A stretch of 64,000 nt of DNA from Fratercula arctica. Its lineage: Eukaryota; Chordata; Aves; Charadriiformes; Alcidae. Position numbers and translations under genes: made by a program. The stretch spans positions 33,599,589 through 33,663,588 of the forward strand of contig CANTUZ010000011.1 in assembly GCA_947846985.1 (NCBI GenBank), given 5' to 3'. This document shows, piece by piece, positions 50,301-61,913 of this stretch. Every line of letters starts with the position of its first letter. Positions within the stretch are counted from its first letter, which is position 1. The notes under the pieces are model-generated. The model was not told where the DNA came from, did not search any database, and worked only from the letters and a program-made list of their open reading frames with translations.

Positions 50301-53300
50301 CCCCCCCCGCCACCATGCTAGGGGCTTGCAGCTGGCCCAGCTCTCTTCCTTGCAGCTGGCTTGGGCTGGAAAGCCTGACCTCTCCTCACCCAGATCAGGA
50401 CCACAGCCAGACCTGGTGTTGCCTTGGCTTATCGGGAAATTCCTTCATCTTTAATTTTCCCTCTCCTGAAGATTTACCGGTTTAAGGCAAGCTCAGAGCC
50501 TAAATCCTACCGATTGTCAGCAGCTTAATCAAGTGGCTTGGAGCGCCCGGCCGGTGCTGCTGCTGCACAGGGAGCTGTGTGGTGGAGGATGCTGCACCAA
50601 AAGGCAGCCCTGGTGCCTCCTGTCCTGCCCCCGGCTCAGGGCTGGGGCAGCCAGGGCAGCACCCTGTGGCTGTCACCTCTGGGTACCCCTCACCCTCCCC
50701 TGGGACTTGTCCCTGCTCACACTTCGCACCTTGTGGCTACACTTGTGTTGCTCACAACTGCGGTTGTGAGAACTCTGAGTACACGGCTTGCTGGGGCTGT
50801 GGGCTGTCTCTCCTGGACCCAGCTGGCCCAGGCTTGGCTTGGAGCTCTCCTGTAGCAGTGTGGCTACACGGCCTTTCTGTGTCAGGGAAAGTCCGAGGTG
50901 GCATTCACAGAGACTGGCATCCACCCTGTGTTGAGGTGGGGCAGCACGAGACAGCTTCTGTCCTGCAGGAGAGGCTGGTGTTGCTGTCAGGGATGGCCAG
51001 GACATGGCAAGAGGGAGCCTCATCTGGGAGGATGAAGCAGGGCTGAACTTCCCTGGGCATGTCAGAGGCAGCCGCAGGTGGATGCGTTACCTTGCACATG
51101 GAGAAGGAGCTGCCGTGCCCCATGAAGAGAAAACCATGGGCCAAATCCCACGGGTAGGGCAGGGCGGGGGCCCGATGCAGGCTCCGGCACAGTGTGATGG
51201 CAAGGTTCGGAGGGTCACCCACCTGGGAGGTCAGAGGGTTGTGCCACAGCAGAGAGCTTGGAGGAGCAGAGAAGGGAAAGGTGTTCCTCCTGCCTGGGGG
51301 AGGTTTTAGCTGAAGGAGGACTTGCACCACTGGCAGAAGCAACAGCGAGGCCCAAAATTTCATGATCTCACTGGTGAAAACCACACTGATGAAAGGCAGT
51401 GATGAAAACAAGATGAAAGGCAGAGAGATGGGCCAGAGGTGGGTCCACCCAGTCTCTGTGGGATGGCCGGTGCAGAATACAGGGCTGCTGAGCGAGGGCA
51501 TGAACAGGCTCTTCAGAGAGGAGAAAAGTCAAGAGCAGGAAAATCGGGGAGGAGGATGATCAGGAATTCAGTATCTCTTTCAGAAAAATAAAGAAGTTTA
51601 AATCGTCAATATCTAATTAGTGGACGACAATCAAGGAAGGGTTTAATTAGAGTTTCACAGAAAGCCCCAGCTCAAAAGCCACTGCCCCCCTAGGAGGAAG
51701 CTGGATCTAATTAAGAGGAGAGACTCTGCTTTATCGCAAATAGAAACGTAGCCATCTGCCCTGTTCAAAATCCCAGTAACGCAAAACTGGAGATTTTGCT
51801 AAATCCTTCTGTTATAAAACCAGAAACAGTCCTTTAACATGAGCATGTCAACAACTGTATAACTCACAGCACCCTGATGCCACCCCAGTCCTCAAAACTA
51901 GTGGAGAAACTCCTTCAGAAAGTCCCACGGGATGATGCTTACTTGAAGATAAATGGGCTGCATGGGTGATCCCTCTCATCTACCCTCCATGGAGGGCTGG
52001 TACAGGAGCGAGATGAAGGCAGCTGGGCTGGGATGCCTCTGTTCCAGTGACCACTTAGCAGTCATCTGCTGGAGACCAGAGCACAGGAATACAGCAGCAG
52101 CACCACCACGCACTGAGGCGGCTGCCCAGGAGCTTGAGCATTTCCTCCTATTCCCTAATTCTGTGCTGTAACGCAAGACGTGGTCAACCTGTGAGTTAAG
52201 TCCAAGCTTTGAACAAAGTTGTCCTGGTGTCCGGCACTAATGCTGGAGCGAGAGACCCCAGCTGCCTCTGCGTGGCACGGCACCACGTGCCTCCTGTGAG
52301 GACAGTCACGCCGAGTGGGTCTGGGGCTCTGTTTTTAGGGGGGCTTCAGGCAGACCCTTGGTTTTGTACTTACAGTCTACTGAGGGTCAAAAGAGGTGGC
52401 CAGCTGAGCACGCAGTCCCTCTTGCAGGGAGAAAGTGACTGGCCGCGTTTGAAGGTGTTTCCCCACTAGACCCACTCCTTGCAAGTTCAAGTCCAGCAGT
52501 TGGTGTGGTGGGACCTTCCAGCTCCCCTAGGCCAGATGTGGGCACACAACATGGGGTGCCTTTCCCCCTGAGGCCATGTCATTGGCAACAGGGCTGGGGT
52601 TTGTCTTTATCAGTGTCACGCTGGAGTTAATTTTGCTGTGTCCAGGCACCTTGCCCAATGGAGAATGTGATAATGCATATCCATCTCAGCCATTTCTCCT
52701 TTGGGAGACCCCCTTCGGAGCTACGCTCATCTTTTAGATGGGCTCTTCCCACCCACCAGTGTGTGAACTGGGAGCAGAGGCAGAGCCTGAGTGGCTTAAT
52801 CTTCTGTGCTTGAGCTGCGTTTGCCACCATCTGAGTGGAGACCCCTCACGTGGCGCAGCTGCACGGCATCGTTTCAGCATGTCCGAGGAGAGCAGTGGTT
52901 AGGAAGGCCGTTGCCAACTGCTGGTCCGATCAAGGCTGAGCTGCGCGGTGTGACGCTGCGGCTGCAGCCTTATGGGAGAGCAGGGTCTGGCCCGAGCAAA
53001 CACCGCAGCCCCGAAACGCTCCCTGGTGCCGGCAGCGATGCGGTGGCTCAGCTGAGCCACGTCAGGATGGGCTCATCTTCCCAACTGGGGCTTGGCTGGA
53101 GAGCCAGCTCCTCTCAGAGAGAGTCTGAGGTTTCAAAAAAAATTGTTCTCATGGACATAAAAGTCATTCACTGAAATTCTTAATGAAAAAATGAGAGACA
53201 GGCAGCACTGCTCCAAACTAGCTACGTAGTGTAACTGGACCAGCTACTTTCTCTGCTCAAGGGAGAAATAGTGCCAATATAGGGTCTTCCAGGTGATATG

Positions 53301-56300
53301 AACTTCCACCCGCCGACCTTGCAGCAAAAAGACGACATCTCTCTAAAAAAATTTGCATTTGCTGAATTGCCGGCTTCTGGCCCCAGGAAAGCTTTCCTGA
53401 AGATTTTCCCCTCTCCATCGCCTGCCCCTCCCATCGTACAGTGGGAACAGGAGCAGCGACACGGCACAGACCTCGTGTCTGTCCAACACCTTGTGCCCCG
53501 CAGCAGCCGGCCCCGAGCTTTGGGAAGGCAGCGTAACCCTCCGGCCGCGGCGCTGCCGTCCCCACCGACCCGCGGCGAGGGGCCGAGCCGGGCACTGTGG
53601 AGCCGCTCCTGTCCCTCAGCTTATATCCCTTAACTGTTGTTCCAGATAAAGCAACTGTCAGTTCTGATTCATACACACTCATAACTCCATTTGGAATCCT
53701 GATGACTTTTTTGACTCGTAAACAGCCCGTGGAGCAAAACGCCGTAAGGGAGCTCCTGTCTGTGTAAATGCCGGTGCTAGCCCTCCTGAGCACGCTGCCT
53801 TTAATTTTCATTTATTTTTGAGGGATTTCTATTTTTAGGAAGGCGGGGGGGGAAATTTTGTTGTTCCCTTTCCTTTTGGTGCTCAGCTCTCAGGAGGTTT
53901 CCTAGTGAGCAGCAGCCACCCCAGACCCCAAAGTCATGGCACTGTCCTTGTTCCCCTGGAGGTTGGGGGCTGGTGTGCAGTGCCCAGGGGCACCGTGTTG
54001 GGGGTCTCCAGCGGACACCCCCCCATGTGCTGATGGCACAGAATTGTGGTGAGCAGCTGTGGGCACCTAGAGCTTCCTTCCCTTTGGCACAAGGTAGATA
54101 TGAGGGTTGGGGGGTCACCGAAATACCTCTGGCAGAGGTGGGAGCGATGTGCACAAGGGCAGGGGACAGGCAGCTCGCTGAACCCAAGGGAGGGGGAGCT
54201 GCTGCCCACGGGGCCAAATGCCTCGCTGTCCCCAAGCCCCTTTGGGACCCAGCAGTTGCTGGTTTTCCCCCCACTTACCCCCACGTTTTCCAGTTTCCAG
54301 TCCCTGTGTGTCCTGTGGCAGTGCAATGCTCTGCGTGTCCCTGGTTGGGGGGAGGCCACGTCTTTCACGTGTCCTTAGCGCCTTCCACCCATGGCAGGTG
54401 AGAGCAGTAAAAACCAGCCTTCACCCAAACCTGCAGGCTAAACTAGACAGCAAAAGTGATTAAAAAAAAAAATCAGATTTGAATCCTTCAGGCACAACTG
54501 CACAGGACTGGGGCGGCGCTGGGATAACCGTGGTACTCGGCGAACACCCAGGTTACTCAGATGGTCCAGATCAGCTAAACGCACCTGCTGCCGGGGGATG
54601 TTGTCCTGCCAGGAGGAGCCTCCTCTTCTCTCTCTGCTAAAATCTCGTTCCAGTGTTGCAGCCCGAGCCATAATGTTGCATTCCCTTCAATTAATCTCTT
54701 CTGCCAGGATATCAAAAGCCCTTGAGATGCCCATTGCATTTCTAGGGGGCTCTGACGAGGGAGCGCCATGGAGTGGGAAGCCGTGAACCAGCTGCAAAGC
54801 CAAATGGAGAAATGCTGGTTCCCCTGGGGCCAGAGCCCCAGCAGCATCCTGCGGGCAGCCCTGCAAACCTCGGCTGGGTCACCCTCCCTCCGTGTACACC
54901 CTGCCCCGGGGATCACCAAAATGCCCTGTCTCAAATCCACCTGGCCAACTGGGAAAACTCTGGAAGAGGGAGTTGGAGCCCAGGGCCCTGGGGGAGGGAT
55001 GGCAGCTGTGGGGTGTGACGAAGCAGCTGGTTGTCCTCAGGGACTGGTACCACACCCTCAGAAGAACAGGAATTAAGACCAAAATGGATGGGAGTTGGAT
55101 TTTTGTTTGTTTTTTTTTTTTTTTTTCCTTTTTAATAGCATCTCTTGTAGGAGTCATCACTTGGTGTGTTTTTCATGCGGTTGCAAGGCATGGAAATAGG
55201 CTGTTTTAAACAAAAAACGACATTTTCCTGCAGGGTTGCAAGGGACCTCAGAGCGTTGGGAGGCAGGTGGTGGCAGATCGGTGCTGGGGGCAGAGGGACG
55301 GGCAGGTGGAGCCCTGTCCGCGCACCCCTCGGACCTGCTGCGAGGGGCTTGTTGAAAAGAGCAGCGCTGGGGTCTGTTGGCCATGCAGGGATCCCCCTCC
55401 TCGTTCTCCCTCTGCACATCAGCGTCGCTCCTTGCTGCAGGCACGGGAAAGTGTTTCCAGGACATCGGGCAGCCTGGGGACACGCGGGAAAGGGAATTGC
55501 TTGTGACAGAGCAGAGGACTCGGCTTGCTGCTGGGAACGCGTAGGACAGATGGGAAGAGGAGAGCTCCGCGCTGCCCTTCGCTGGGAGAGGAGCTGCATT
55601 TGGTGGCCAGGCCCCGCCATGGCCACTGCCTGGGGAGCTGCACAGCAGAGAGGGAAGAGGCCGGTTGCCCTCGGGCAGAGGCGTTTGGGTACATGCGGTG
55701 GCTCGGGAGCGCTCCTTTGCCCTGGTAGTGAATTTGTACTTTAATTCTCTCTGGCAAATGGGGGCTGTGAGATCTTGGGCTCTACCCTGCCTCTCTGCCC
55801 AGCGCAGAGCGGGCACAGGGGGACAGGAGGGACCAGGGCAGGCAGACACAGGGTAGAGCCAGCCCCAGTGGTCCTGGCAGTGGCCATCGCTGCCTGTCCC
55901 CTGTGGCTGTGTTGTGACAAGCCACTGCGCCTGTGGCTCACGTGCTGTGTGATTTTCCCATACCTTTTTGAGCCGCTCTCTGCTTTCCGCTTAAACCCTG
56001 TCTCTTGCGTCCTCCGCGAGTTCCGTAGCCCTCCAGGACATTAATCCACTGCCTCCCGCGTCACTGCCCCGTCCTGCCACGTTTGGGACCTGCTGATGTC
56101 CTGGGGGACCCTGACCCCTGCAGCTGGGGTGTTTGCAGAGCAGCGAGCTCTCAGCGAGCTCCTGCTTTACCCAGGCAGCCAGGTCCACCCAGATCCCAAA
56201 TAAATGCTTCAAATGCAAAGGAAATACCAAGGCTTACGGAGTCCAGGGAAAGACCCAGGGGCTGCTCTTCTGCTCCTGCAAAGGACTGCCCCAGGGCCAT

Positions 56301-58777
56301 GCGCAAAAGCCAGGAGCCTGGCCGAGCCCCTGCTGGGGGAGATAAAATTGGCAGCTGATTGGTTTTTTGTGTACTTAAATTTGCCTTCTCCTGCAGCCCT
56401 GGGCCAAGAGGGGCTGTTGCTGGGGGGCTGCTGCCCACCCGGGCAGTGGGGGTGCTCGCCTTGCCGCTGGCCGTGCTTTCCTCTGGCCTCTCTGCTCTCT
56501 TTTCTCCTCCTCACCGATTTCGGCAGAGCCGTTCCAGCCCTGCCTGTTTCCAGGCTGGGTCATGTCAGCCTGACCAAGTGCTGCGGAGGCAAAACCACCC
56601 CCTCGCCAGGGATGGCTACGGAGCACCGTAGCTTTTTTCCACGGCTGCACAGCACTAGTGGGGTTCTAAAGTCCTCTTGGCATCTCCGCTTTCCCTGGGA
56701 GAGTCCCTGGCATAGGTCTGCTGCTCCCCCTTTGCCTTTAATTTAGGCACTCGGCTGAATTAAATGGCATCTAGCTCGGAGGTGCCCAGGTTGCTGCTCA
56801 CCATTTACTGTGCAACACACAGCGTCAGTGCTGATTGTATGTTTCTTTCCAGAAGGGATGGTTTGGGGTTGGTCTGGTCCCAGTGGACAGGGAGTTCCCG
56901 CAGACGCGGCCGTGCTCGGCTGGGTGTACCTGCTGACGACGTGCCGGAGATGCCGGCACCTCACGCGTGCACCACGCTCCGCAGACATGCGGTGCCGGGC
57001 TGTGTATGATCATAAATCAGGATGCAGAGCTCCCCTCTGTCCACAAAGATGCTTTTTCCAACCAAATGGGCAGTGTGGGGGGAGGAGGCAGAGGCCAGGC
57101 AGCAGCTGGCAGGTGGTATAGGTGCTGGTGTGCGGCTCCCGAGGGCGACTCGCCCCAGCCTCCCTGCCCTTCCCCAGGGAGAGCTCATCAGGATGCAGGG
57201 GCCATGCCGAGTCCCCGTGTGATGCCCTGTGCCAGCCCTGCGCTCCCTTTCCCCTGCTCCTGGGACTTCCCTTCCCTACGAGAGCTGTTAAAAGCTCACC
57301 TCAGCCCCCCCGAGACCACCGTGGCAGCACTGGCGCCTGGCAGGGTGTTTGCTGTCCCTCCATCAGTAAGGGACGGGGAGGCACTTTGTCACTCATGTGG
57401 GCTCAAGCCTCTCGGTTCTTTCCTAACCCAGGACAAAAATACTCACAGCACATCCCAGCTTCTCTACAACAGCATTAATATTTTTAGCCTTCCCAGCTGA
57501 TGCTGGATGAGGAGCTTTTGTACTGGCTGTAGTTAGAAAAAGCGTCACCTCCGTACCTTGACAGTCACAGGCTTTGTCTCGGCATTTCCCTTCCCGTTCT
57601 CCCTGGTGCTCCCGGATGTCTCCCTGCGTGCGGGATGAAGGCAGGCTGAGCAGGCGAGCCCGCTGGGCGTGATGCGAGGTGGTGGGATGTGGGTGCTCCC
57701 GGGGACGATGACGACCCTCTTGGCAGGCAGCGCCCCTGCCTGCAGCGCACCGGCAGCTCCTGCCCACGCGCAGGGAGCCTGCGGTGACGAGGAAAGCCCG
57801 TGGGAAACCACTGATCCTGTGGTTGCTGCTCGAAGAAACCAAGCCCCTGATGTCCACGTTTGTGCCTGGGGCAGGTTTGGGGCAGCCACATGCAAATGCA
57901 GCCCCCTGGGGACTCCCGCCGTCACCCGTTGTGCTGCTTGGCTGTCATGGGGTCAAGGCAGATGCTTGTGCACCGACGGGGGGGTCTCAGCACCCGGCAC
58001 TGCCCCCCCCAAGTGTCCCCCTGACACTTCTCCCTCCTCTCGCCCCTGCAGCGCTCTGCCTGGTGCTGGGCTGCATGATCTTTCCCGACGGCTGGGATGC
58101 AGAGACCATACGGGACATGTGCGGGGAGAAGACAGGGAAGTACTCCCTGGGCGACTGCTCCGTGCGCTGGGCTTATATCCTGGCCATCATCGGCATCCTC
58201 AACGCCCTCATCCTTTCCTTCCTGGCCTTCGTCCTCGGCAACCGGCAAAACGACCTGCTGCACGAGGAGCTCAAGACAGAGAGCAAAGGTGAGCACAGCG
58301 CTGCCAGGGGTCCCGGGGCCCCACACCATGGCCCTGGGGGGGAACCCGGGTGGGAGAAGCCCAGGGATCTCGGCCCCTCCGGCAGCCTGCAGCCGGGCAA
58401 GGGTCCCACGGGCTTAACCGCCACCTGCAAAGTGAGGCAGGTCGGGCAGGGTGGGAGTGGGCTGCCGAGCCCCTGCCCTGCCTGACGCACTCTCTTCTGT
58501 TTCCACAGATTTTGTCGGCACCGCGGTAAGTCCTGAGTGTCACTGTCCCGTCCCCCAGCCCTGACTGTGTGGCGTGTCAGGGTGTGACTGTGCTGGGTGG
58601 CCCCTCATGGGATGGGATGGGGGGACCCTGGCTGTGCGGGAAGGGAGGCACCAGGGACAGGGGGGCAGCAGGGATGGGGACAGGCACGTGCATGGCACAT
58701 GCTGGTAGCACGATGGCGCAGTGAGTCCTGCCCAACACCGTCCCCGACCCGCTGTGCTCTCCCCGCAGAGGATATAA
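47385..58777 (+). CDS. LHFPL4: LHFPL4 (GARLH4), tetraspan GABA-A receptor partner, complete
   Basis: LHFPL4 is a four-helix membrane protein that links GABA-A receptors to neuroligin-2 at inhibitory synapses. Coding exons are 47385-47790, 58052-58288, 58509-58525 (only 17 nt) and 58769-58777, giving 222 residues ending DFVGTARI. The start [20 protein letters not shown] is the family N-terminus. Membrane helices lie near residues 21-42, 94-118, 127-147 and 176-197. The first outer loop holds [11 protein letters not shown] and C77 and the second holds C159 and C171. The splice GCA G|CG joins LLA to ALCLVLG. If the donor after the 17-nt exon is not used, the frame continues 12 codons ([12 protein letters not shown]) to a TGA at 58562-58564, giving 232 residues. 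Both ends are plausible. Intron 1 is 10.3 kb and carries a tandem repeat array. Confidence 0.95.
47805..47862. repeat. C-run and (CCA)n microsatellite
   Basis: A run of C followed by CCA/CCG trinucleotides begins 15 bases after the LHFPL4 exon 1 donor. It is simple-sequence DNA and the open frame through it is not coding. Confidence 0.85.
48027..48998. repeat. Dimeric higher-order tandem repeat, 389-bp period (194 + 195 bp monomers)
   Basis: Five monomers begin at 48027, 48221, 48416, 48610 and 48805, each opening with TTGCTCAAGGAAG. They alternate in type, A-B-A-B-A. A units carry ACAAGTGGTG (first and third copies of the array) and CCATGCCAGGCACT; B units carry TTTCAAGAACCAG and CACCTATTCTGGCTACTGGC. 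Same-type copies are nearly identical, while A and B differ clearly. This means a two-unit block was duplicated as a whole, quite recently. The array lies in LHFPL4 intron 1. Open frames through it exist on both strands but shift frame between blocks (389 is not a multiple of 3), so it is not coding. Confidence 0.93.
48999..49450. repeat. Decayed flank of the 194-bp repeat array
   Basis: A sixth, diverged monomer starts at 48999 and keeps GGCACTAGCACTGACAGAGC and GGGCTCCCTAGGCA. Beyond about 49200 only scattered fragments such as CCTGGGACACC and GGGACCAGCCCC recur. This looks like the old edge of the array, with the fresh copies on the promoter-proximal side. Confidence 0.75.
49451..51539 (+). 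other. LHFPL4: LHFPL4 intron 1, middle part
   Basis: This is intronic sequence with no recognised gene. Between about 49860 and 50240 short motifs resembling CCAGAAGTGRCCC and its complement recur loosely and may be another decayed minisatellite, but I cannot set a period. Confidence 0.5.
51540..51860. promoter_or_regulatory. Candidate homeodomain-bound enhancer in LHFPL4 intron 1
   Basis: This AT-rich island in a GC-rich intron has three TAATTA cores within about 100 bp: CTAATTAG at 51613-51620, TTAATTAG at 51643-51650 and CTAATTAA at 51707-51714. Such cores are bound by LIM and paired-type homeodomain factors active in neurons. The site cluster is seen; enhancer function and conservation are inferred. 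Confidence 0.4.
53620..53830. promoter_or_regulatory. AT-rich non-coding block in LHFPL4 intron 1
   Basis: About 200 bp of AT-rich, non-repetitive sequence (for example CATAACTCCATTTGGAATCC and TTAATTTTCATTTATTTTTG) lies between GC-rich stretches. The abrupt change in composition and lack of repeat features make it a candidate conserved element. No specific factor sites stand out. Confidence 0.25.
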
Positions 58778-59949
58778 GGCCAAGCGCCCACAGCAGGACC
58801 CTCCTCCCGCGGCCGGCAGCCTGGGCGCTCCCTCCCTGTCCTGCCCTTCGTCTGCTGCCAGCGGCCACGCAGCGTCCCACGCCGCCCACCGGGCCCCACC
58901 GCCCGCGCTGGGGACGTGCCAGCCACCCGCCGCGTCCACGGTCATCTCCATGTCCACGCCGGCATCGCCATCCCACGCACCCCGCCAGCTCCGCACCCCC
59001 CACTGCCCGCGGGCCACCGCCAGGGGAAGATGCCCCAAACCCGCTTCGTTTGAGAACAGCGTCCAACTGCGGTTTTGCTTCGAGGAAAAAACAGTCTCAG
59101 AGTTTTTAACAGATTTCTACATCCCCAGGACTCCTGACCCGCAGAATCCCACTTGAACGCGCGCCCAGTGACACCCTGCACCGGCTGCTCCGGGCCCTGG
59201 CCCCCTCCCTGCTCCCATTTTGTACAGCTCCGTGATCCTGTCTCCACAGCTGAGGGACCCGGTGGCCAGAACGGGGCCCAACCCCTACTTTTACGTGTAA
59301 ATTCATATTCTCTAAACAGGGTAAAGTGACTCGAGCCCCCTCGCCCCCACCCCGGGAGCCTGGCCCCAGGACGTGGTGTTTCCCGGCGCATGGCTGGGGA
59401 CTGCAGGGGCCTTGCTGCCACCGGCCGCTGGGACACCCGACTCGCGCTGCCGCTGAATGTAAGCCCTGGTAAGTGGGAGCAGCTGAACATGCAAAACCCA
59501 CCCCCGGCGGGTGCAGGAGGACCCCCCCCGCCAGCCCCCTCCCCGAGCCAGCCGCGGGCTGTTGCCAAACGCCTTCCCTCCTCATCCCCATACGGTGCTT
59601 TATCTCCACTGGTGACGGCAAGGCTCTCCCCGCCACATGGCGTGGCCGGGGCAGGGGGGGGGACCCAGGCACTCCCGTGCCGACCCTGGCATCCTGTCCC
59701 TGTCCCCTGCCTGCACCTCGCTGGCACATGGCGACGGCCCGGGGTGGCGCTTAGCCCAGCGGCCTCCGAGCATGACCCAGCCTCAATGACACACACAGAG
59801 CACCCAACAGCCGGCACCGACAACCCCGGCGCCCTCCCCGGCATGGGCGGCCGCAGCCCGGCTGTGGCTCTGCTGGCCACACCGGCCTGTGTGGGCTTCC
59901 CCGGGTGCTGGCTCGCTGGGGCCTTGGGTAGCCGCAGCCCTCGCAATGC

Positions 59950-59955
59950 AATAAA
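59950..59955 (+). terminator. LHFPL4: LHFPL4 poly(A) signal AATAAA
   Basis: A canonical AATAAA lies 1.17 kb past the LHFPL4 stop codon, and the downstream sequence contains a GTTTGCAGGGGGT-like G/U-rich stretch. It gives a 3' UTR of about 1.2 kb, with cleavage near 59970. Confidence 0.8.
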
Positions 59956-59974
59956 GTCCTCAGCACTGGCCCCG

Positions 59975-61885
59975 TCTCAGTGCGAGTAGCCGGGGGCTGT
60001 TTGCAGGGGGTCCCGGCAGGGCTGGGAGCGGGGCCGAGCTGGGTGCAGGGAGCGGAGCGGGACCGTGGCCCTAGGACGGGCAGCCCTGGGCAGAGGAGCC
60101 GCTGCCCATCCGCAGGCACCCAGGCAGGGCCACAGCGCAGGGAGGCTGCTGGGGGACGGCAATGAAGGGCTCCGCAGGAGCCACCACCCAGCCCGGGGAG
60201 CCAGGGCTGGCGGGAGCCGGTAAGTGGTGCCCTGAGGCCCCGCGGGGCAGCGGTGAGGGACAGGACCCAGCCGAAACACCTACCGGGAGCCAAAGTCACC
60301 TGGGACGGCACCGGCGCTCCTTCTGCCAATGGCCGCTGCCAGCCACAAGCCCGGCGGTGCCAACGTCCCTCCAGCAGCGCCCGTGTCCTCCCCAGACCGG
60401 GGCTGGCGGGAGCCCCCTGCATCCCCCCCGTCTTGCCAGCTTGTGAGCGCTGCTGCCGGCTGAATTGGAAAAACAAACGAAGAAAATCAGTGGAGAAAGG
60501 AATACAGTAGCTGTAATATATCTGTATTTTAGTACAAAGTTTGATACAGTGTTTCACAAAACCTTATTGAAAAATATAACTCAAACCAGACGAGCTCGGT
60601 GCCCTGTGGTGTGTGGGGGGGACTGGGACGGGCTCCTCCGGGCACGGCGGATGAGGACGAGATGGTTTGCAAGGAGGATGTCGGAGGACCTGGTGTGGGC
60701 ACTGGCCATGGCACGGCTACGTGGGGTGGGGAGGGAGGGAGGGAGGGGAGCCCATCCTGCGCCGCCCCGTGGGGCTGAGCCTCCACCCATAATGGGGGGG
60801 ACACTGGCAGCTCGAGTCCCCAGGGAATGGGTCTGTCGCACCCCGTGGCAAGGCAGGAGGTGGGGTGGGGGGGGTTGTCTATCACTAGGAGCATTTCAAC
60901 CCTCCCCTTTTACCCCTCTGTGGGTCCCCCATCCCCCCCACCCCGGGCTGTGGAGCCACAGCGCACCACGGGCCGTCTGTTGGCTCATGGGGCGACACCC
61001 CAGTAGGAGCCTCCTGAAAATCAGCAAATTCCTGTGTCTTGATGGAAAAAACAACTCACGTGGCTCGTCAGTCCAACAGCACGCTCTGGGAGAGGAGCGG
61101 GGACAGCTTTGCAGGCTGCGCGAGCACCAGGGCAGCCTGGGGACCTCTTGGCCATCTGGAGAGCTTCGGTCAGCTCTGGCCTTCCCAGCACAGGACACGC
61201 TCACGGCCCCGGCCAGCCCTGGGCAGGTGCATGGCAGGGAGGGGAGGCCGAGGGATGGGGAGAATTTGTTGGCACCCAGAGCTGCTTTGGGGGAAGGCAC
61301 AGAGGGGATGGAGCCAGACTCTTCTGGGGAATGCACAGGGACGGGACAAGCCACCCCACACAGTCCCACGAGGCGTGAGGGGAGCGTTTTCACATCGAAG
61401 GTGGTGGAGCACTGGAGAGGCTGGGCACCTTGGACCAGCTCCGAGGATCAGCGCTTGGAAGCAGGCCTGGTGTGTGCCACTGCAGGCTCAGCCCGTCTCA
61501 GGCTTGCTAAGGAAAAGGCAAGCAGGATGAAAACTAAAAGCCCTGGGCATCAGCGCACCAGAAACCAGGTTTTGAAGCAGGACACCTGCCACCCTATCTC
61601 CTCCCCAGACGAGCTTGAGCGAGAAGAGCAGCGGCAGAGCCACAACCTCACAACCCCAGCCAGGGAGCTCAGGGAATTTCCCTTTCCTGCTCCTGCAGCA
61701 GCCCCTGGCTTCACCCGAAATGCTGGCAAAAGGGAGGTCTGCAGGGCTGCTCCCGCAAGGTTCCATTCACCCTGCAGGGACAGGGAAGCGAGACCAACAT
61801 GCACCTCCCCCCCCCCGCCCTTCCCCCCACGACCTGGGCACCAGCGCTGAAGGTGCTAAGCAAACAGAAAGGTACTTTCAAAAAT
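59975..61885. other. Intergenic region between convergent LHFPL4 and SETD5
   Basis: This lies between the two 3' ends. It is mostly GC-rich with no recognised gene. An AT-rich island at about 60470-60600 could be a more distal 3' end of SETD5, since on the minus strand it has CAATAAG and A/T-rich flanks but no canonical AATAAA. Confidence 0.55.
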
Positions 61886-61907
61886 ACCGGTTTTCAAGTT
61901 AAGTATT

Positions 61908-61913
61908 TTTATT
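61908..61913 (-). terminator. SETD5: SETD5 poly(A) signal AATAAA
   Basis: AATAAA on the minus strand sits in an AT-rich patch (AAGTATTTTTATTATCAAAA on the plus strand) about 1.7 kb past the SETD5 stop. It is a good context for cleavage near 61890. Use of a more distal site cannot be excluded. Confidence 0.6.
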
